Assembly: GCA_947496175.1 (NCBI GenBank)
Contig: CANMBU010000001.1
Span: forward strand, 62,001 to 126,000
Length of the DNA: 64,000 bases
Reading direction: 5' to 3'
From: an uncultured Roseovarius sp.
GTDB taxonomy: Bacteria; Pseudomonadota; Alphaproteobacteria; Rhodobacterales; Rhodobacteraceae
Part shown: positions 1-9,592 of the stretch, one piece after another
How the letters are laid out: every line of letters begins with the position of its first letter
Numbering within the stretch: the stretch's first letter is position 1
Made by a program: the position numbers and the translations under genes
The notes under the pieces: model-generated
Database searches by the model: none
The model's input: only the letters and a program-made list of their open reading frames with translations
What the model was told of the DNA's origin: nothing

Positions 1-180
1 ATCCCGCAAGATCCAAACTAGCGGCAGACAGATGAGCGCAGGGATACCCGTGAAAAACGCCATCGCCCAGGGCGCGTCAAACCCGCCCTCTTCGACCAGC
101 CGCAAAGGCAGCCAGAAGATGCCCCAGCACATCCCCGCAAAGAGGCCAGCCCACACAGCCAGTCGGTTGCCGTCCGTCAT
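1..180 (-). CDS. Partial membrane protein, probable EamA/DMT-type transporter (N-terminus only, runs off window start)
   Basis: Reverse-strand ATG at 178-180; translation MTDGNRLAVWAGLFAGMCWGIFWLPLRLVEEGGFDAPWAMAFFTGIPALICLPLVWIL, hydrophobic DMT-like N-terminus. Confidence 0.6.
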   Translation of the reverse strand, partial: MTDGNRLAVWAGLFAGMCWGIFWLPLRLVEEGGFDAPWAMAFFTGIPALICLPLVWILRD

Positions 181-198
181 GTAACGCTTTCGCAGATG

Positions 199-1383
199 TT
201 AGGGGCGCTCCGGAATATCCACCAGTTTGCCACGCGGAATTTCACAAGCCTTATCATAAAGCGGCGTTTCCGCCAGCATCGCAGGATAAAGCTGACCATC
301 ATTGCCCTCGATTATAACCTCGGTGCCGGGTCCGGCTTCGGGGCTATCCATCAACACATAGCCAATCCCGTTTTGAAGATAGGGCGAGAAGGCCCCGGCG
401 GTCACGCGCCCGGCCACCGCCCCGTTCCACTCCACGCGCCCATGAATGCGTGGTGTCGCCTCTGGGCAGAGGATGCCGTGCAGGCGTTGGCGTTTGTCGG
501 CTTTTTCTAGTGCCGCTTTTCCGATGAAATCATCCTTGTCCATCGCCACGAAACCACCCAACCCCACATCGTAAGGCGTTGTTGTTTCGTCGAAATCCGA
601 ATTGGCGTTGAGAATTCCGGCCTCCAGCCGCCGTATGTTCATGGAATCCAGCCCAAACATGCGCATCCCATGCGGCGCGCCCGCCTTTTCCAGATGCGCC
701 CAGAGCGCGGGCGCATCATGATGCGGCTCGGTGTAGAACTCCCAGCCCAGCTCATTGGTGTATCCCGTGCGCGTGATCAGCACCCGCTGACCACCGAAAT
801 CGACCCAGGCACTGCCGAAATACCCAAAGGGCGATGGAATGCCGTCTTTGGCCGCCGCTTCGAGGATCTCCATAGAGGTCGGGCCCTGAATTTGGCTCAC
901 GTTGATATATGTGCCGATGATCTGCACATCCATACCCCTGGCATGCGCGCGCGCCCAGTTGATGAAATCGCCATCGGCCTGCACGTACCAATACCGGTTT
1001 TCCTCTAGCCGGGCAAAAACCCCATCCACAAGCAGCCCGCCATTGTCAAAACACGCGATCCCATAGCCGCACCGCCCCACCTTGACCTTGGCCACATTAT
1101 TCACAAAAAGCAGGTCCATCAGTTTGGTCGCGTCGGGGCCGACAATCTCAATGGGCCATTCCCCGGTGTGCAGGCATGCGGCCTTGGTCCGCAGCAGCCA
1201 ATAGCCCTCATCGGTGTCCAGATCATCCATGTAAACGCACATGAACCGGCGGTTATAGACTGTGTAATGCGGGCCGTGTTTGGCCTCGAGATCGTGATAT
1301 ACATGCCGGTGCATATTAAAATCCCACCCCGACCCGGGGCGGGACGTGATCAGATCACGGGTTTTGCCATCGCTCGACATCAT
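199..1383 (-). CDS. GcvT-like aminomethyltransferase / THF-dependent demethylase family protein
   Basis: 394-aa ORF; GcvT-type segments (LLRTKAACLHTGEWPIEIVGPDA, TRTGYTNELGWEFYTEP, FGLDSMNIRRLEAGI, DDFIGKAALE); start overlaps stop of the Rieske gene (ATGA). Confidence 0.85.
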   Translation of the reverse strand: MMSSDGKTRDLITSRPGSGWDFNMHRHVYHDLEAKHGPHYTVYNRRFMCVYMDDLDTDEGYWLLRTKAACLHTGEWPIEIVGPDATKLMDLLFVNNVAKVKVGRCGYGIACFDNGGLLVDGVFARLEENRYWYVQADGDFINWARAHARGMDVQIIGTYINVSQIQGPTSMEILEAAAKDGIPSPFGYFGSAWVDFGGQRVLITRTGYTNELGWEFYTEPHHDAPALWAHLEKAGAPHGMRMFGLDSMNIRRLEAGILNANSDFDETTTPYDVGLGGFVAMDKDDFIGKAALEKADKRQRLHGILCPEATPRIHGRVEWNGAVAGRVTAGAFSPYLQNGIGYVLMDSPEAGPGTEVIIEGNDGQLYPAMLAETPLYDKACEIPRGKLVDIPERP

Positions 1384-2534
1384 GTGCCTGTCTCCGGATC
1401 CAGATTGGCGCCCAGCGCTTCGGCCACCAGATTTTGAAAATGATGCACCGCATGTTCACTCAACTCGGTTTTGCCTGCATCCACGACGAACCGGCCCTGA
1501 TTGTATCCGCTTGATTTCAAACCTTTTTGCACGCTTTCACAGAGACCAATATCCTCTGGTTGCAGCACGTCGATCTGATAATTGATCGCATCGCGCAGCT
1601 GATCGGTGACTTTGCCATCCTTCACAAACCAGTCCTGAAACTCGACGCAGCGCTCTGGCGCGGTCGGGTTCATCTGCAGCACCGACAGGTTGGCCTCTCC
1701 AGGATAGGCCCAGATGGTGAAATTCGGCCAGACATACCATCCTGCATAGCCGAAATCGACGTCACCGGGCTGGAATGAAAAGGCGCGGTTGCTCAGCGAT
1801 TTGGGGTTCCCCGCGCATTGGCTGGAGTAATATTTCGACGTGACCGTGCGGTAGCTGTCCATGTCCACCAAGTCGACGAAGTCCTTATGCGCCGGGTGGC
1901 AGTGGTAGCATTCCAGGAAATTGTCCACGAGCACCTTCCAGTTCGCCTCGACCTCATAGCTATCGCGCTGCGCAAACTGCAGATCATCCACTGACGGGAC
2001 ATAATGACGAATTTCAGACTCCAGATCGCCCATTTGTTCGGCAAATGGCATGGCATCAGCATCCAGATTGACCAAAACCAGACCACAGAACACCTCAACC
2101 CGCACCTCCTTGAGCGAGAATTGCGATTTGTCGAAGCCTTTCACGGTTTCGGTATTCCGCGCTGATTTCAGTGTACCGTCAAAGTCAAACGCCCAGGCAT
2201 GATAGGGGCACGTGATCACGTTCTTGCGCCCCGTGCCCGAGACAAGCTCATGCCCCCGATGTGGGCAGACATTGTAAAACGCCTTGAGATCGCCAGCCCG
2301 CGTCCGCGCAACAAAGACGTTTTGCTCGTGAATACGCACCGTAAGGAACGCCCCCGGCTCGGCCACCTGGCTGACATGCCCCGCATAGTTCCAGCTGCGA
2401 TAAAAAATCGCCTGTTTCTCATGCGCCCAGATCGCGGGATCATGATAGAAACGGGCGGGCAAGGTGTAGCTGTCGCTGGGGTCGGCCCGAAACGGCAGAT
2501 CACCTGGCATCAGGTTGAGAATCGGAAGGGTCAT
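1380..2534 (-). CDS. Rieske [2Fe-2S] aromatic ring-hydroxylating/demethylating oxygenase alpha subunit
   Basis: Rieske ligands CPHRGHELVSGTGRKNVITCPYH; mononuclear iron site DNFLECYHCHPAH; start set at MTLPILN behind a GGAGG RBS (ORF extends to 2570). Confidence 0.9.
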   Translation of the reverse strand: MTLPILNLMPGDLPFRADPSDSYTLPARFYHDPAIWAHEKQAIFYRSWNYAGHVSQVAEPGAFLTVRIHEQNVFVARTRAGDLKAFYNVCPHRGHELVSGTGRKNVITCPYHAWAFDFDGTLKSARNTETVKGFDKSQFSLKEVRVEVFCGLVLVNLDADAMPFAEQMGDLESEIRHYVPSVDDLQFAQRDSYEVEANWKVLVDNFLECYHCHPAHKDFVDLVDMDSYRTVTSKYYSSQCAGNPKSLSNRAFSFQPGDVDFGYAGWYVWPNFTIWAYPGEANLSVLQMNPTAPERCVEFQDWFVKDGKVTDQLRDAINYQIDVLQPEDIGLCESVQKGLKSSGYNQGRFVVDAGKTELSEHAVHHFQNLVAEALGANLDPETGT

Positions 2535-2626
2535 GGCATCCTCCTGTTGGCGCTGTTGACAGATCAACACATTATTTTGATTATTGGCAAACGCTCTTTT
2601 CTACGCCATTTGACCAAGAATTTCTT

Positions 2627-3514
2627 ATGCAAAAGCCATCCACGCCACCGCTCGACCTGCTGGAACCGTTCGAGGCCTCGGCCCGGCTTGGCAGTTTTAC
2701 CCGCGCCGCCAAAGAACTTTCGGTCACGCAATCGGCCATCAGCCAACGGGTGCGCAAGCTCGAAGACCTGCTCAACACAAAGCTTTTTGAGCGCGGTCAC
2801 CGCACCATCACGCTCACGCCTGAAGGCCGCGAGTTGCTCAACGGGGTCAGTGTCGCGCTACAACACCTCACCTCTGCCACCCATTCCCTGCGCCAAAGGG
2901 AATCGCGCCCCATCGTGCGTCTGTCGGCGGACACGTCCATTGCGCAGCTCTGGCTGATGCCCCGGCTGGAAAGCTTTCTTCTGGGCGCACACGGGCTTGC
3001 CGTGGACCTGACGGTGTCAGACACCGAAGACGAGGTGCTCAATGCCGATGTGGCGATCCTTCACGGGGCCGGAGACTGGCCCGGCTTTACCGCAGAGCTG
3101 CTCTTTCCGGACGAAATTTATCCCGTATGCTCAAAAAGTTACCTCGCCAGACATCCCATGCGCGATCCTTCCGATCTGCTGGAGACCGAACTCATTGATC
3201 TCGATTACATTCGCTGGAACTGGATCAACTGGGGCATCTGGCTGACCGAAGCCGGGCTTGACCCGGCCCGCGCCCGCACGCTTTTGCGCACCAACAGTTA
3301 TATGGCCCTTCTGGATGCCGCGCGTGCAGGGCTTGGGGTGGCCCTGGGATGGGGCCCATTGATGGATCAGGACCTGGCCGATGGCCTGCTGATCCGCCCC
3401 CTGCCCATCTCTGTGCGACCTGACTATGGCTATTATCTTCTGGTGCGCGACAATTCCGGTGACAGCCCGCACAAGCTTGCCCGGCATCTGAAATCCGCTA
3501 CTTTGAACCGATAA
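2627..3514 (+). CDS. LysR-family transcriptional regulator (GcvA-like)
   Basis: N-terminal wHTH ASARLGSFTRAAKELSVTQSAISQRVRKLEDLLNTKLFERGHRTITLTPEG; divergent from the Rieske gene. Confidence 0.92.
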   Translation: MQKPSTPPLDLLEPFEASARLGSFTRAAKELSVTQSAISQRVRKLEDLLNTKLFERGHRTITLTPEGRELLNGVSVALQHLTSATHSLRQRESRPIVRLSADTSIAQLWLMPRLESFLLGAHGLAVDLTVSDTEDEVLNADVAILHGAGDWPGFTAELLFPDEIYPVCSKSYLARHPMRDPSDLLETELIDLDYIRWNWINWGIWLTEAGLDPARARTLLRTNSYMALLDAARAGLGVALGWGPLMDQDLADGLLIRPLPISVRPDYGYYLLVRDNSGDSPHKLARHLKSATLNR

Positions 3515-3629
3515 GGCGACCATAGAGCCGCGGTGTCGGTTTCAGACCTATCAAAGTCGATTGAAGCTTGGGCAGGTTTGGTGTTTGCTGCTTTTGTAGG
3601 ATAGAGACAAATAACCTGGGAGACGGCCG

Positions 3630-4487
3630 ATGCGCTATCATGCGCCTGCGACCCTTGAGGCTGCAACACAATTGCTTGGATCGGATCTGGGAGACTGCCG
3701 AATTTTGGCCGGGGGCACGGACCTTTTGGTGCGGATGCGCTCGGGCTTTGCCGAACCGGACAACATCCTGGACATCAAACGCATAGACGGAATGCGCGAC
3801 ATCACGGCAGAAGATGGCGGATGGCGTCTTGGTGCGGCAGTATCGGGGGCCGAGATGGGCGAGCATGTGGGCCTGACCGCCGACTGGCCCGGTGTGGTAG
3901 AAGCCGCAGGTCTCATCGGCTCGACGCAAATTCAGGGACGCTGCACCGTTGTGGGCAACCTCTGCAACGCCTCCCCTGCCGCCGATAGTGTACCGGCCCT
4001 TGTGGCCGCACGCGCCACAGCGCGGATTGCCGGCCCGAACGGCACGCGCGATGTTCCTGTTGAGGACGTGCCCACAGGGCCCGGCAAGACCTCTTTGGCC
4101 AGGGACGAATTCGTCGCCTCGGTCTTCCTGCCAGCCCGCCCAGACACCTCAGGCGATGCCTACCTGCGGTTCATCCCGCGCACGGAAATGGATATTGCCG
4201 TGGTGGGCTGTGGTCTGTCGCTGACGCTTGATGGCGATGGCACCTGCACAGATGCCTGTGTGGCGCTCGGCGCGGTCGGCCCTAAAGTCATCATCGTCGA
4301 GGACGCCGCCAAGGCCCTGATGGGCACCAAGGTGGACGAGGCCGCGCTGGACGCGTTGGCTGCCGCCTGTTCCGCCGCCGCCACCCCCATCGCCGACAAA
4401 CGCGGCACGGTCGAGTTCCGCACGCATGTCTCCGGCGTGCTGGCCAAACGCGCCGCCAAAATCGCCGCATCCCGCGCAGGAGCCTAA
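3630..4487 (+). CDS. FAD-binding subunit of molybdenum hydroxylase (CoxM/CutM-like)
   Basis: 285 aa; RILAGGTDLLVRMRSG, GSTQIQGRCTVVGNLCNASPAADSVPAL typical of CO_deh_flav. Confidence 0.9.
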   Translation: MRYHAPATLEAATQLLGSDLGDCRILAGGTDLLVRMRSGFAEPDNILDIKRIDGMRDITAEDGGWRLGAAVSGAEMGEHVGLTADWPGVVEAAGLIGSTQIQGRCTVVGNLCNASPAADSVPALVAARATARIAGPNGTRDVPVEDVPTGPGKTSLARDEFVASVFLPARPDTSGDAYLRFIPRTEMDIAVVGCGLSLTLDGDGTCTDACVALGAVGPKVIIVEDAAKALMGTKVDEAALDALAAACSAAATPIADKRGTVEFRTHVSGVLAKRAAKIAASRAGA

Positions 4488-4491
4488 GACC

Positions 4492-4971
4492 ATGAGCAAA
4501 ATTCACGTTTCCACCAAGATCAACGGTGACCCGACCGAGTTCCTTTGCGAACCTGACGAGACGCTTCTCGATGTGCTCCGCGATCAGCTTGGCATGACCG
4601 GCTCAAAAGAAGGTTGCGGCACGGGCGACTGTGGGGCCTGTTCGGTCACTGTGAATGGCCGTCTGGTCTGTTCCTGCCTTGTGCTGGGGGCCGAGGCCGA
4701 GGGGGCTGAGGTTGCCACCATCGAAGGCATGGCCGAGGGCGATCAACTGCACCCGCTGCAGCGGCACTTCATCGAACACGCCGCCCTGCAATGTGGCATC
4801 TGCACGCCTGGTATCCTTGTGGCGGCCAAATCGCTTTTGGAGCACAACCCCAACCCCACCGAGGAAGAAACCCGGTACTGGCTGGCAGGCAACCTCTGCC
4901 GCTGCACGGGCTATGACAAAATCATCCGCGCCGTCATGGCCGCGGGCAAGGAAATGCGGGAGGCATCCTAA
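4492..4971 (+). CDS. [2Fe-2S]-binding small subunit of molybdenum hydroxylase
   Basis: GSKEGCGTGDCGACSVTVNGRLVCSC and QCGICTPGILVAAKSLL...LAGNLCRCTGY; ATG at 4492 just after the upstream gene. Confidence 0.95.
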   Translation: MSKIHVSTKINGDPTEFLCEPDETLLDVLRDQLGMTGSKEGCGTGDCGACSVTVNGRLVCSCLVLGAEAEGAEVATIEGMAEGDQLHPLQRHFIEHAALQCGICTPGILVAAKSLLEHNPNPTEEETRYWLAGNLCRCTGYDKIIRAVMAAGKEMREAS

Positions 4972-7223
4972 TGGCACTCGACAGCAAACAGGTTCTGGAC
5001 ACACGGGAATTCAAGGTTGTCGGCACGCGGGTGCTGCGCCCCGATGGGGTTGACAAGGTCACCGGCAAGGCCCGGTTTGGCGCGGATATCACAGCGCCAG
5101 GCATGCTGGTGGGTTTGGTGCTGCGCTCTCCACACGCGCATGCGCGGATCAAGTCGATAGACACCTCCGCCGCTGAGGCCATGGACGGCGTGCATGCGGT
5201 GGTCACAGCCGCCGATTTTGCGCCCATCGAAGAGGATGATTTCACCGCTGACGTGCTCGACAACTGCATGGCCCGCGATAAAGCCCTCTATGACGGGCAT
5301 GCCGTCGCTGCGGTTGCGGCCAGTTCCAACCACATCGCCAAAAAGGCGCTGAAAGCGATCAAGATCGACTATGAAGTTCTGGATCACGTCACCGATGTGG
5401 ATGAGGCGATCAAGCCCGGCGCACCGATCCTGCATGAGGGCGGCGGCAATGAATCCGTGCCAGAGGGCAGCAGCAAGAACATCATGGCGCGCTATGAGTT
5501 CGGCCATGGTGATGTCGAGGCCGGGCTGAAGAAAGCCGACCGCGTGCTGGAGCGCAGCTACAAGACCGAGGCCACGCATCAGGGTTATATCGAGCCACAT
5601 GCCTGTCTGGCGCAGATGGGTCCTGATGGGCAAGCCGATCTGTGGTGCTGCACCCAAGGGCATTACATGGTGCGCAACACCTGTGCGGCCATTCTGGGCC
5701 TCGATCAGGGACAGTTGCGCGTCACCGCGTCTGAGATTGGCGGCGGCTTTGGCGGCAAGACAACGGTGTTCTTGGAACCTGTGGCGCTCATGCTGGCCAA
5801 GAAATCCTCGCGCCCTGTGAAAATGGTCATGACCCGCTCTGAGGTGCTTCGGGCCACGGGGCCAACCGCCTCAAGTTCGGTTGATGTCCGCATTGGCATG
5901 ACCAAAGACGGTCAAATCACCGCCGCAAGCGCCGAGCTGCGTTACCAGGGCGGGGCCTATGCCGGGTCGCCTGTGGAATTCGGCTCAATGTCGGCCTTCG
6001 CGCCTTATGATCTTGAAAACGTGCAAACAATCGGCTGGGATGTTGTGACCAACCGCCCCAAGCAAGCCGCCTATCGCGCTCCCGGCGCGCCTATGGCCGC
6101 ATTTGCGGTGGAGTCAGCGATTGATGAACTGGCCAAGGGCTTTGACCTTGATCCGCTTGAGGTGCGCCTGAAGAACGCCGCGCGCGAAGGTACGGTGGCC
6201 TCTTATGGCCCCACCTACCCCGCCATTGGCCTTGAAGCGACGTTGCGCACGGCCAAGGACCATCCGCACTGGACAGCCCCATTGGGCGAGAACCAGGGCC
6301 GCGGCGTGGCCTGTGGCTTCTGGTTCAACTTTGGCGGTGACACCTGCGTGTCGCTCAACATCACACCCGATGGCACGGTGACCGTGTCGGAAGGCAACCC
6401 CGATATCGGCGGCTCTCGCGCGTCCATGTCGATGATGGCCGCCGAAGAGCTGGGCATTCCTTATGAGAAGGTCCGCACCATTGTGGCCGACACCGGCAGC
6501 CTTGGTCAGAATGAGGTCACAGACGGCTCTCGGGTGACATTCGCCGTGGGTCTGGCCACCATCGAGGCCGCCCGCGCCGCCAAGCGTGAGATGTGCAAGC
6601 GCGCCGCCATGGTCTGGGGCATTGAGCCCGAGGCGGTGGAATGGAAAGACGGGGCCGCGCATCCCGCTGGCCCCAATGCGGGTACACACCCGCCCATGTC
6701 CCTCGCCGAGATTGCCGAGATTGCGTCCAACACCGGCGGGCCAATCGCGGGCCATCACGAGGCCAACCCAGAAGGCGCCGGTGTCAGCTTTGCCACGCAT
6801 ATGGTCGACACCGAGGTGGATCCGGACACAGGTGCGGTAAAAATCCTGCGCTATACGGTGTTTCAGGACGCAGGCAAGGCCGTGCATCCCGATTATGTCG
6901 AGGGTCAGTTTCAGGGTGGTGCGGTGCAGGGCATCGGCTGGGCTTTGAACGAGGAATATATCTATGGCGAGGATGGCATCCTGCAGAATGCCGGGTTCCT
7001 GGATTACCGCATCCCTGTGGCCTCTGACCTGCCGATGATCGACACGGTGATTTTGGAAATCCCCAATCCGGGCCATCCTTACGGGGTGCGTGGTGTGGGC
7101 GAGACATCCATCGTGCCGCCCCTGGCCGCAATCGCCAACTCGGTGAGCGCGGCTTCGGGTGTACGGATGCAGGATTTGCCAATGTCACCCCCCAAGGTGT
7201 TGAAAGCCATACAAGATCAGTGA
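4971..7223 (+). CDS. Molybdopterin-binding large subunit, xanthine dehydrogenase family
   Basis: 750 aa; GGGFGGKTTVFLEPVALMLA, AYRAPGAP, C-terminal YGVRGVGETSIVPP with catalytic-type Glu; overlaps small subunit by 1 nt. Confidence 0.93.
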   Translation: MALDSKQVLDTREFKVVGTRVLRPDGVDKVTGKARFGADITAPGMLVGLVLRSPHAHARIKSIDTSAAEAMDGVHAVVTAADFAPIEEDDFTADVLDNCMARDKALYDGHAVAAVAASSNHIAKKALKAIKIDYEVLDHVTDVDEAIKPGAPILHEGGGNESVPEGSSKNIMARYEFGHGDVEAGLKKADRVLERSYKTEATHQGYIEPHACLAQMGPDGQADLWCCTQGHYMVRNTCAAILGLDQGQLRVTASEIGGGFGGKTTVFLEPVALMLAKKSSRPVKMVMTRSEVLRATGPTASSSVDVRIGMTKDGQITAASAELRYQGGAYAGSPVEFGSMSAFAPYDLENVQTIGWDVVTNRPKQAAYRAPGAPMAAFAVESAIDELAKGFDLDPLEVRLKNAAREGTVASYGPTYPAIGLEATLRTAKDHPHWTAPLGENQGRGVACGFWFNFGGDTCVSLNITPDGTVTVSEGNPDIGGSRASMSMMAAEELGIPYEKVRTIVADTGSLGQNEVTDGSRVTFAVGLATIEAARAAKREMCKRAAMVWGIEPEAVEWKDGAAHPAGPNAGTHPPMSLAEIAEIASNTGGPIAGHHEANPEGAGVSFATHMVDTEVDPDTGAVKILRYTVFQDAGKAVHPDYVEGQFQGGAVQGIGWALNEEYIYGEDGILQNAGFLDYRIPVASDLPMIDTVILEIPNPGHPYGVRGVGETSIVPPLAAIANSVSAASGVRMQDLPMSPPKVLKAIQDQ

Positions 7224-7268
7224 AGCGACGTCCCGGGCCAGCCCCGGGACCTCCACCCGAGGCGCGCC

Positions 7269-7514
7269 ATGGTCAAAGTGAAAATCTGGGGCTCTCTGGC
7301 CGCCTTTACCGAGGATCAGCGCGAGGTTGAGGTTGAGGCCAGCACGCTGCGCGAGTTGCTGGAGGGGCTGGGGCAGAGCTACCCGGGCCTCAAACCGCAA
7401 CTTGACCGCGGCGTGTCCGTCTCAATTGACGGACGCATCTACAATGACAGCTGGTTTCAACCTATTCAGCCCGACAGCGAGGTGGTCCTCTTGGCGCGGT
7501 TGAAGGGGGGTTAG
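7269..7514 (+). CDS. MoaD/ThiS-family sulfur-carrier-like protein
   Basis: 81-aa ubiquitin-like protein ending ...VVLLARLKGG; follows the molybdenum hydroxylase genes. Confidence 0.8.
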   Translation: MVKVKIWGSLAAFTEDQREVEVEASTLRELLEGLGQSYPGLKPQLDRGVSVSIDGRIYNDSWFQPIQPDSEVVLLARLKGG

Positions 7515-7649
7515 CCAAAGACAGTTTGTCCTGCTTAGAATAAGCCTGTGCGTTCTGTTGTTTTCCATTGCACTATGGCGGAATACGATCTGGCACCGAA
7601 CAGCCAGCCATTGGACTGGCAGCGCGCTGCAAATCGTAAGGAGGTTCTT

Positions 7650-8759
7650 GTGATACGGTTTTTACTTTTGCCTGTGTTGTGCTGCCTTGCTTTATCTGCT
7701 GCGGCCAAAGACCACATCGTGAAGGCCGGCCCCGGTCAGGCGCAGAGCCTGTTTGCATCCGGCCAAGTGTCCTCTGGGGATCGCATCGTGCTGGAGGATG
7801 GCTATCATGGCACACTTACGATCGCCGGCTATGCGTTCAACCCTCCTGTGACACTCACACGACGCAACGGACAACGACCACAATTTGACCAACTCAGCAT
7901 TATCAACAGCCACGGATTGCGGATTGTTGGGCTGACGGTCATTCCCCAAAAGCCCGAGTTGGTGTCCAAAACGATGGTCCGTGTGCAGGACTCAAAGCAT
8001 GTGCATCTTTCACAACTGTCTGTTGCGACCACCCGGAATTCAAAGGGGTGGACAGCCCGCCAATGGGTCCGTCGCGCACGAGACGGTGTCTTGCTTTCGG
8101 GGCAGGATGTCTCAATCACCAACAGCTTTATAAAGAATACGCGACACGGAATTATCGCATCTGCCAATAGAGCAAATGTCGAGAACAATGTTGTCGATAC
8201 GTTCAGCGGCGATGGAATGAGAGGTCTGGGTGATAACTCTCTGTATATTGGTAATACGATCAGGACATGTGTTGATGTTGATGACAATCACGATGATGGA
8301 TTTCAATCGTGGTCCGTCAACAAGGCAGGTCAAGTCGCAAAAGGCGTTGTGCGGAACGTCCGCCTGGAGCGCAACCTGATCGAAAACGGCAATCATCCTT
8401 TGAAATGCAGTTTGCAAGGCATTGGCCTATTCGGCGGCTTTTATGAAGATTGGGTTATTCGCCACAACACGGTTATCGTCGATCATTGGCATGGCATTAC
8501 CGTAATGGGTGCTCGAAATGTCGTTATCTCACAGAACGTCGTGGTCGATTCCCGTCCTGGTAAGCCTGGTGCACCCTGGATTGCCATCACAGCCCATCGC
8601 GACGGGCGTTTGTCCAAAAACAGCGTGATTAAGAACAACATCTCGCAACAAAAACTCAAACAGTCCGGCTCTAAATTCGTAACAGAACAGCCCGGTGTAC
8701 GCCGTCAGGGCAATGTGGTGGCAAACTCACCGCAAGACGCCTTGCGGTATACACGGTAA
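7650..8759 (+). CDS. Secreted right-handed parallel beta-helix repeat protein
   Basis: RBS AAGGAGG at 7638-7644 with GTG start at 7650; signal peptide VIRFLLLPVLCCLALSAAA; repeating NNVVDTFSGDGMRG / NTIRTCVDVDDNHDDGFQSW / NTVIVDHWHGITVMGARNVVISQNVVV. Confidence 0.7.
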   Translation: MIRFLLLPVLCCLALSAAAKDHIVKAGPGQAQSLFASGQVSSGDRIVLEDGYHGTLTIAGYAFNPPVTLTRRNGQRPQFDQLSIINSHGLRIVGLTVIPQKPELVSKTMVRVQDSKHVHLSQLSVATTRNSKGWTARQWVRRARDGVLLSGQDVSITNSFIKNTRHGIIASANRANVENNVVDTFSGDGMRGLGDNSLYIGNTIRTCVDVDDNHDDGFQSWSVNKAGQVAKGVVRNVRLERNLIENGNHPLKCSLQGIGLFGGFYEDWVIRHNTVIVDHWHGITVMGARNVVISQNVVVDSRPGKPGAPWIAITAHRDGRLSKNSVIKNNISQQKLKQSGSKFVTEQPGVRRQGNVVANSPQDALRYTR

Positions 8760-8800
8760 AAAAGCGTCGTTCTCCGCACCCAAAGCTGAAGCGTGTCGCC

Positions 8801-9592
8801 TTACCAACTACAATTTTGCAAAAACTCCAACACAGCCCCGGAAAACACCTTAGGGCGCTCCACCAACCCCAGATGCCGCAGGTCCGGGACAATCTCGACC
8901 TGGGTCTCGGTCATTTCATGCGCGATGGCCCAGCTCATGGCGGGGGTTGAGCCGCTGTCATGTTCGCAGGTCATGACCAATGCAGGTGCATCTATTGGCG
9001 GATCGGGGCGAATAAGCTCGGTCACTCCGGCGGCGAGAACATAGCGGTGGGCGGCATAGTTCGCCGGGTCATTGGCCACGACGATCCGGCGCACACGCGC
9101 CACCATATCGGGGTTTTCGGCATGAAATTCGTCGGTGAACCAGCGTTTAAGCGCAGCATCCACAGTGGCCTCTGGGCCTCCTGATGCACTGTCGCGGGCG
9201 GCTTGTTCATACATCGCCTGCGCTTCGGCTTCCCGCTCATGCGGGGAATTCAGAATGGCCAGCGCCGACACCCGGTCCGGGTGATCCAGCGCGACGCGCC
9301 GGTTGATCATCCCACCCAGCGAAAAACCCACAATCGCGGCTTTTGCGATATCCAAATGATCCAGCAGATCAACGAGTTGTTCAGAGAGCGCCGTGAGGCT
9401 CACCTCGCCCGCCGGCACCGCACTCTCACCATGACCCAAAAGATCATAGCTGAGCACACGATACCGGGCGCCAAGTACGGGCAGCATCCCCTCCCAAGTG
9501 ATCTGACGATTGAGCCCCAGCCCGTGAATCAGCGCCACAACGGGCGCATCTTCGGGACCGCTCAGCTCAAAAGCAGTGCCGTTCCACATCAT
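8801..9592 (-). CDS. Alpha/beta hydrolase (3-oxoadipate enol-lactonase-like)
   Basis: VVALIHGLGLN, nucleophile elbow VGFSLGGMI, C-terminal DLRHLGLVERP. Confidence 0.85.
   Translation of the reverse strand: MMWNGTAFELSGPEDAPVVALIHGLGLNRQITWEGMLPVLGARYRVLSYDLLGHGESAVPAGEVSLTALSEQLVDLLDHLDIAKAAIVGFSLGGMINRRVALDHPDRVSALAILNSPHEREAEAQAMYEQAARDSASGGPEATVDAALKRWFTDEFHAENPDMVARVRRIVVANDPANYAAHRYVLAAGVTELIRPDPPIDAPALVMTCEHDSGSTPAMSWAIAHEMTETQVEIVPDLRHLGLVERPKVFSGAVLEFLQNCSW

Noticed and set aside
2535-2626. AT-rich Rieske/LysR intergenic region as operator
   Set aside because: Only imperfect attat/ataat repetition visible; no convincing dyad to report
6114-7076. 320-aa minus-strand ORF
   Set aside because: Antisense shadow of the molybdenum hydroxylase large subunit
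3630-7223. Carbon monoxide dehydrogenase (coxMSL)
   Set aside because: Large subunit lacks the form I AYRCSFR active-site motif; kept only as a molybdenum hydroxylase of unknown substrate
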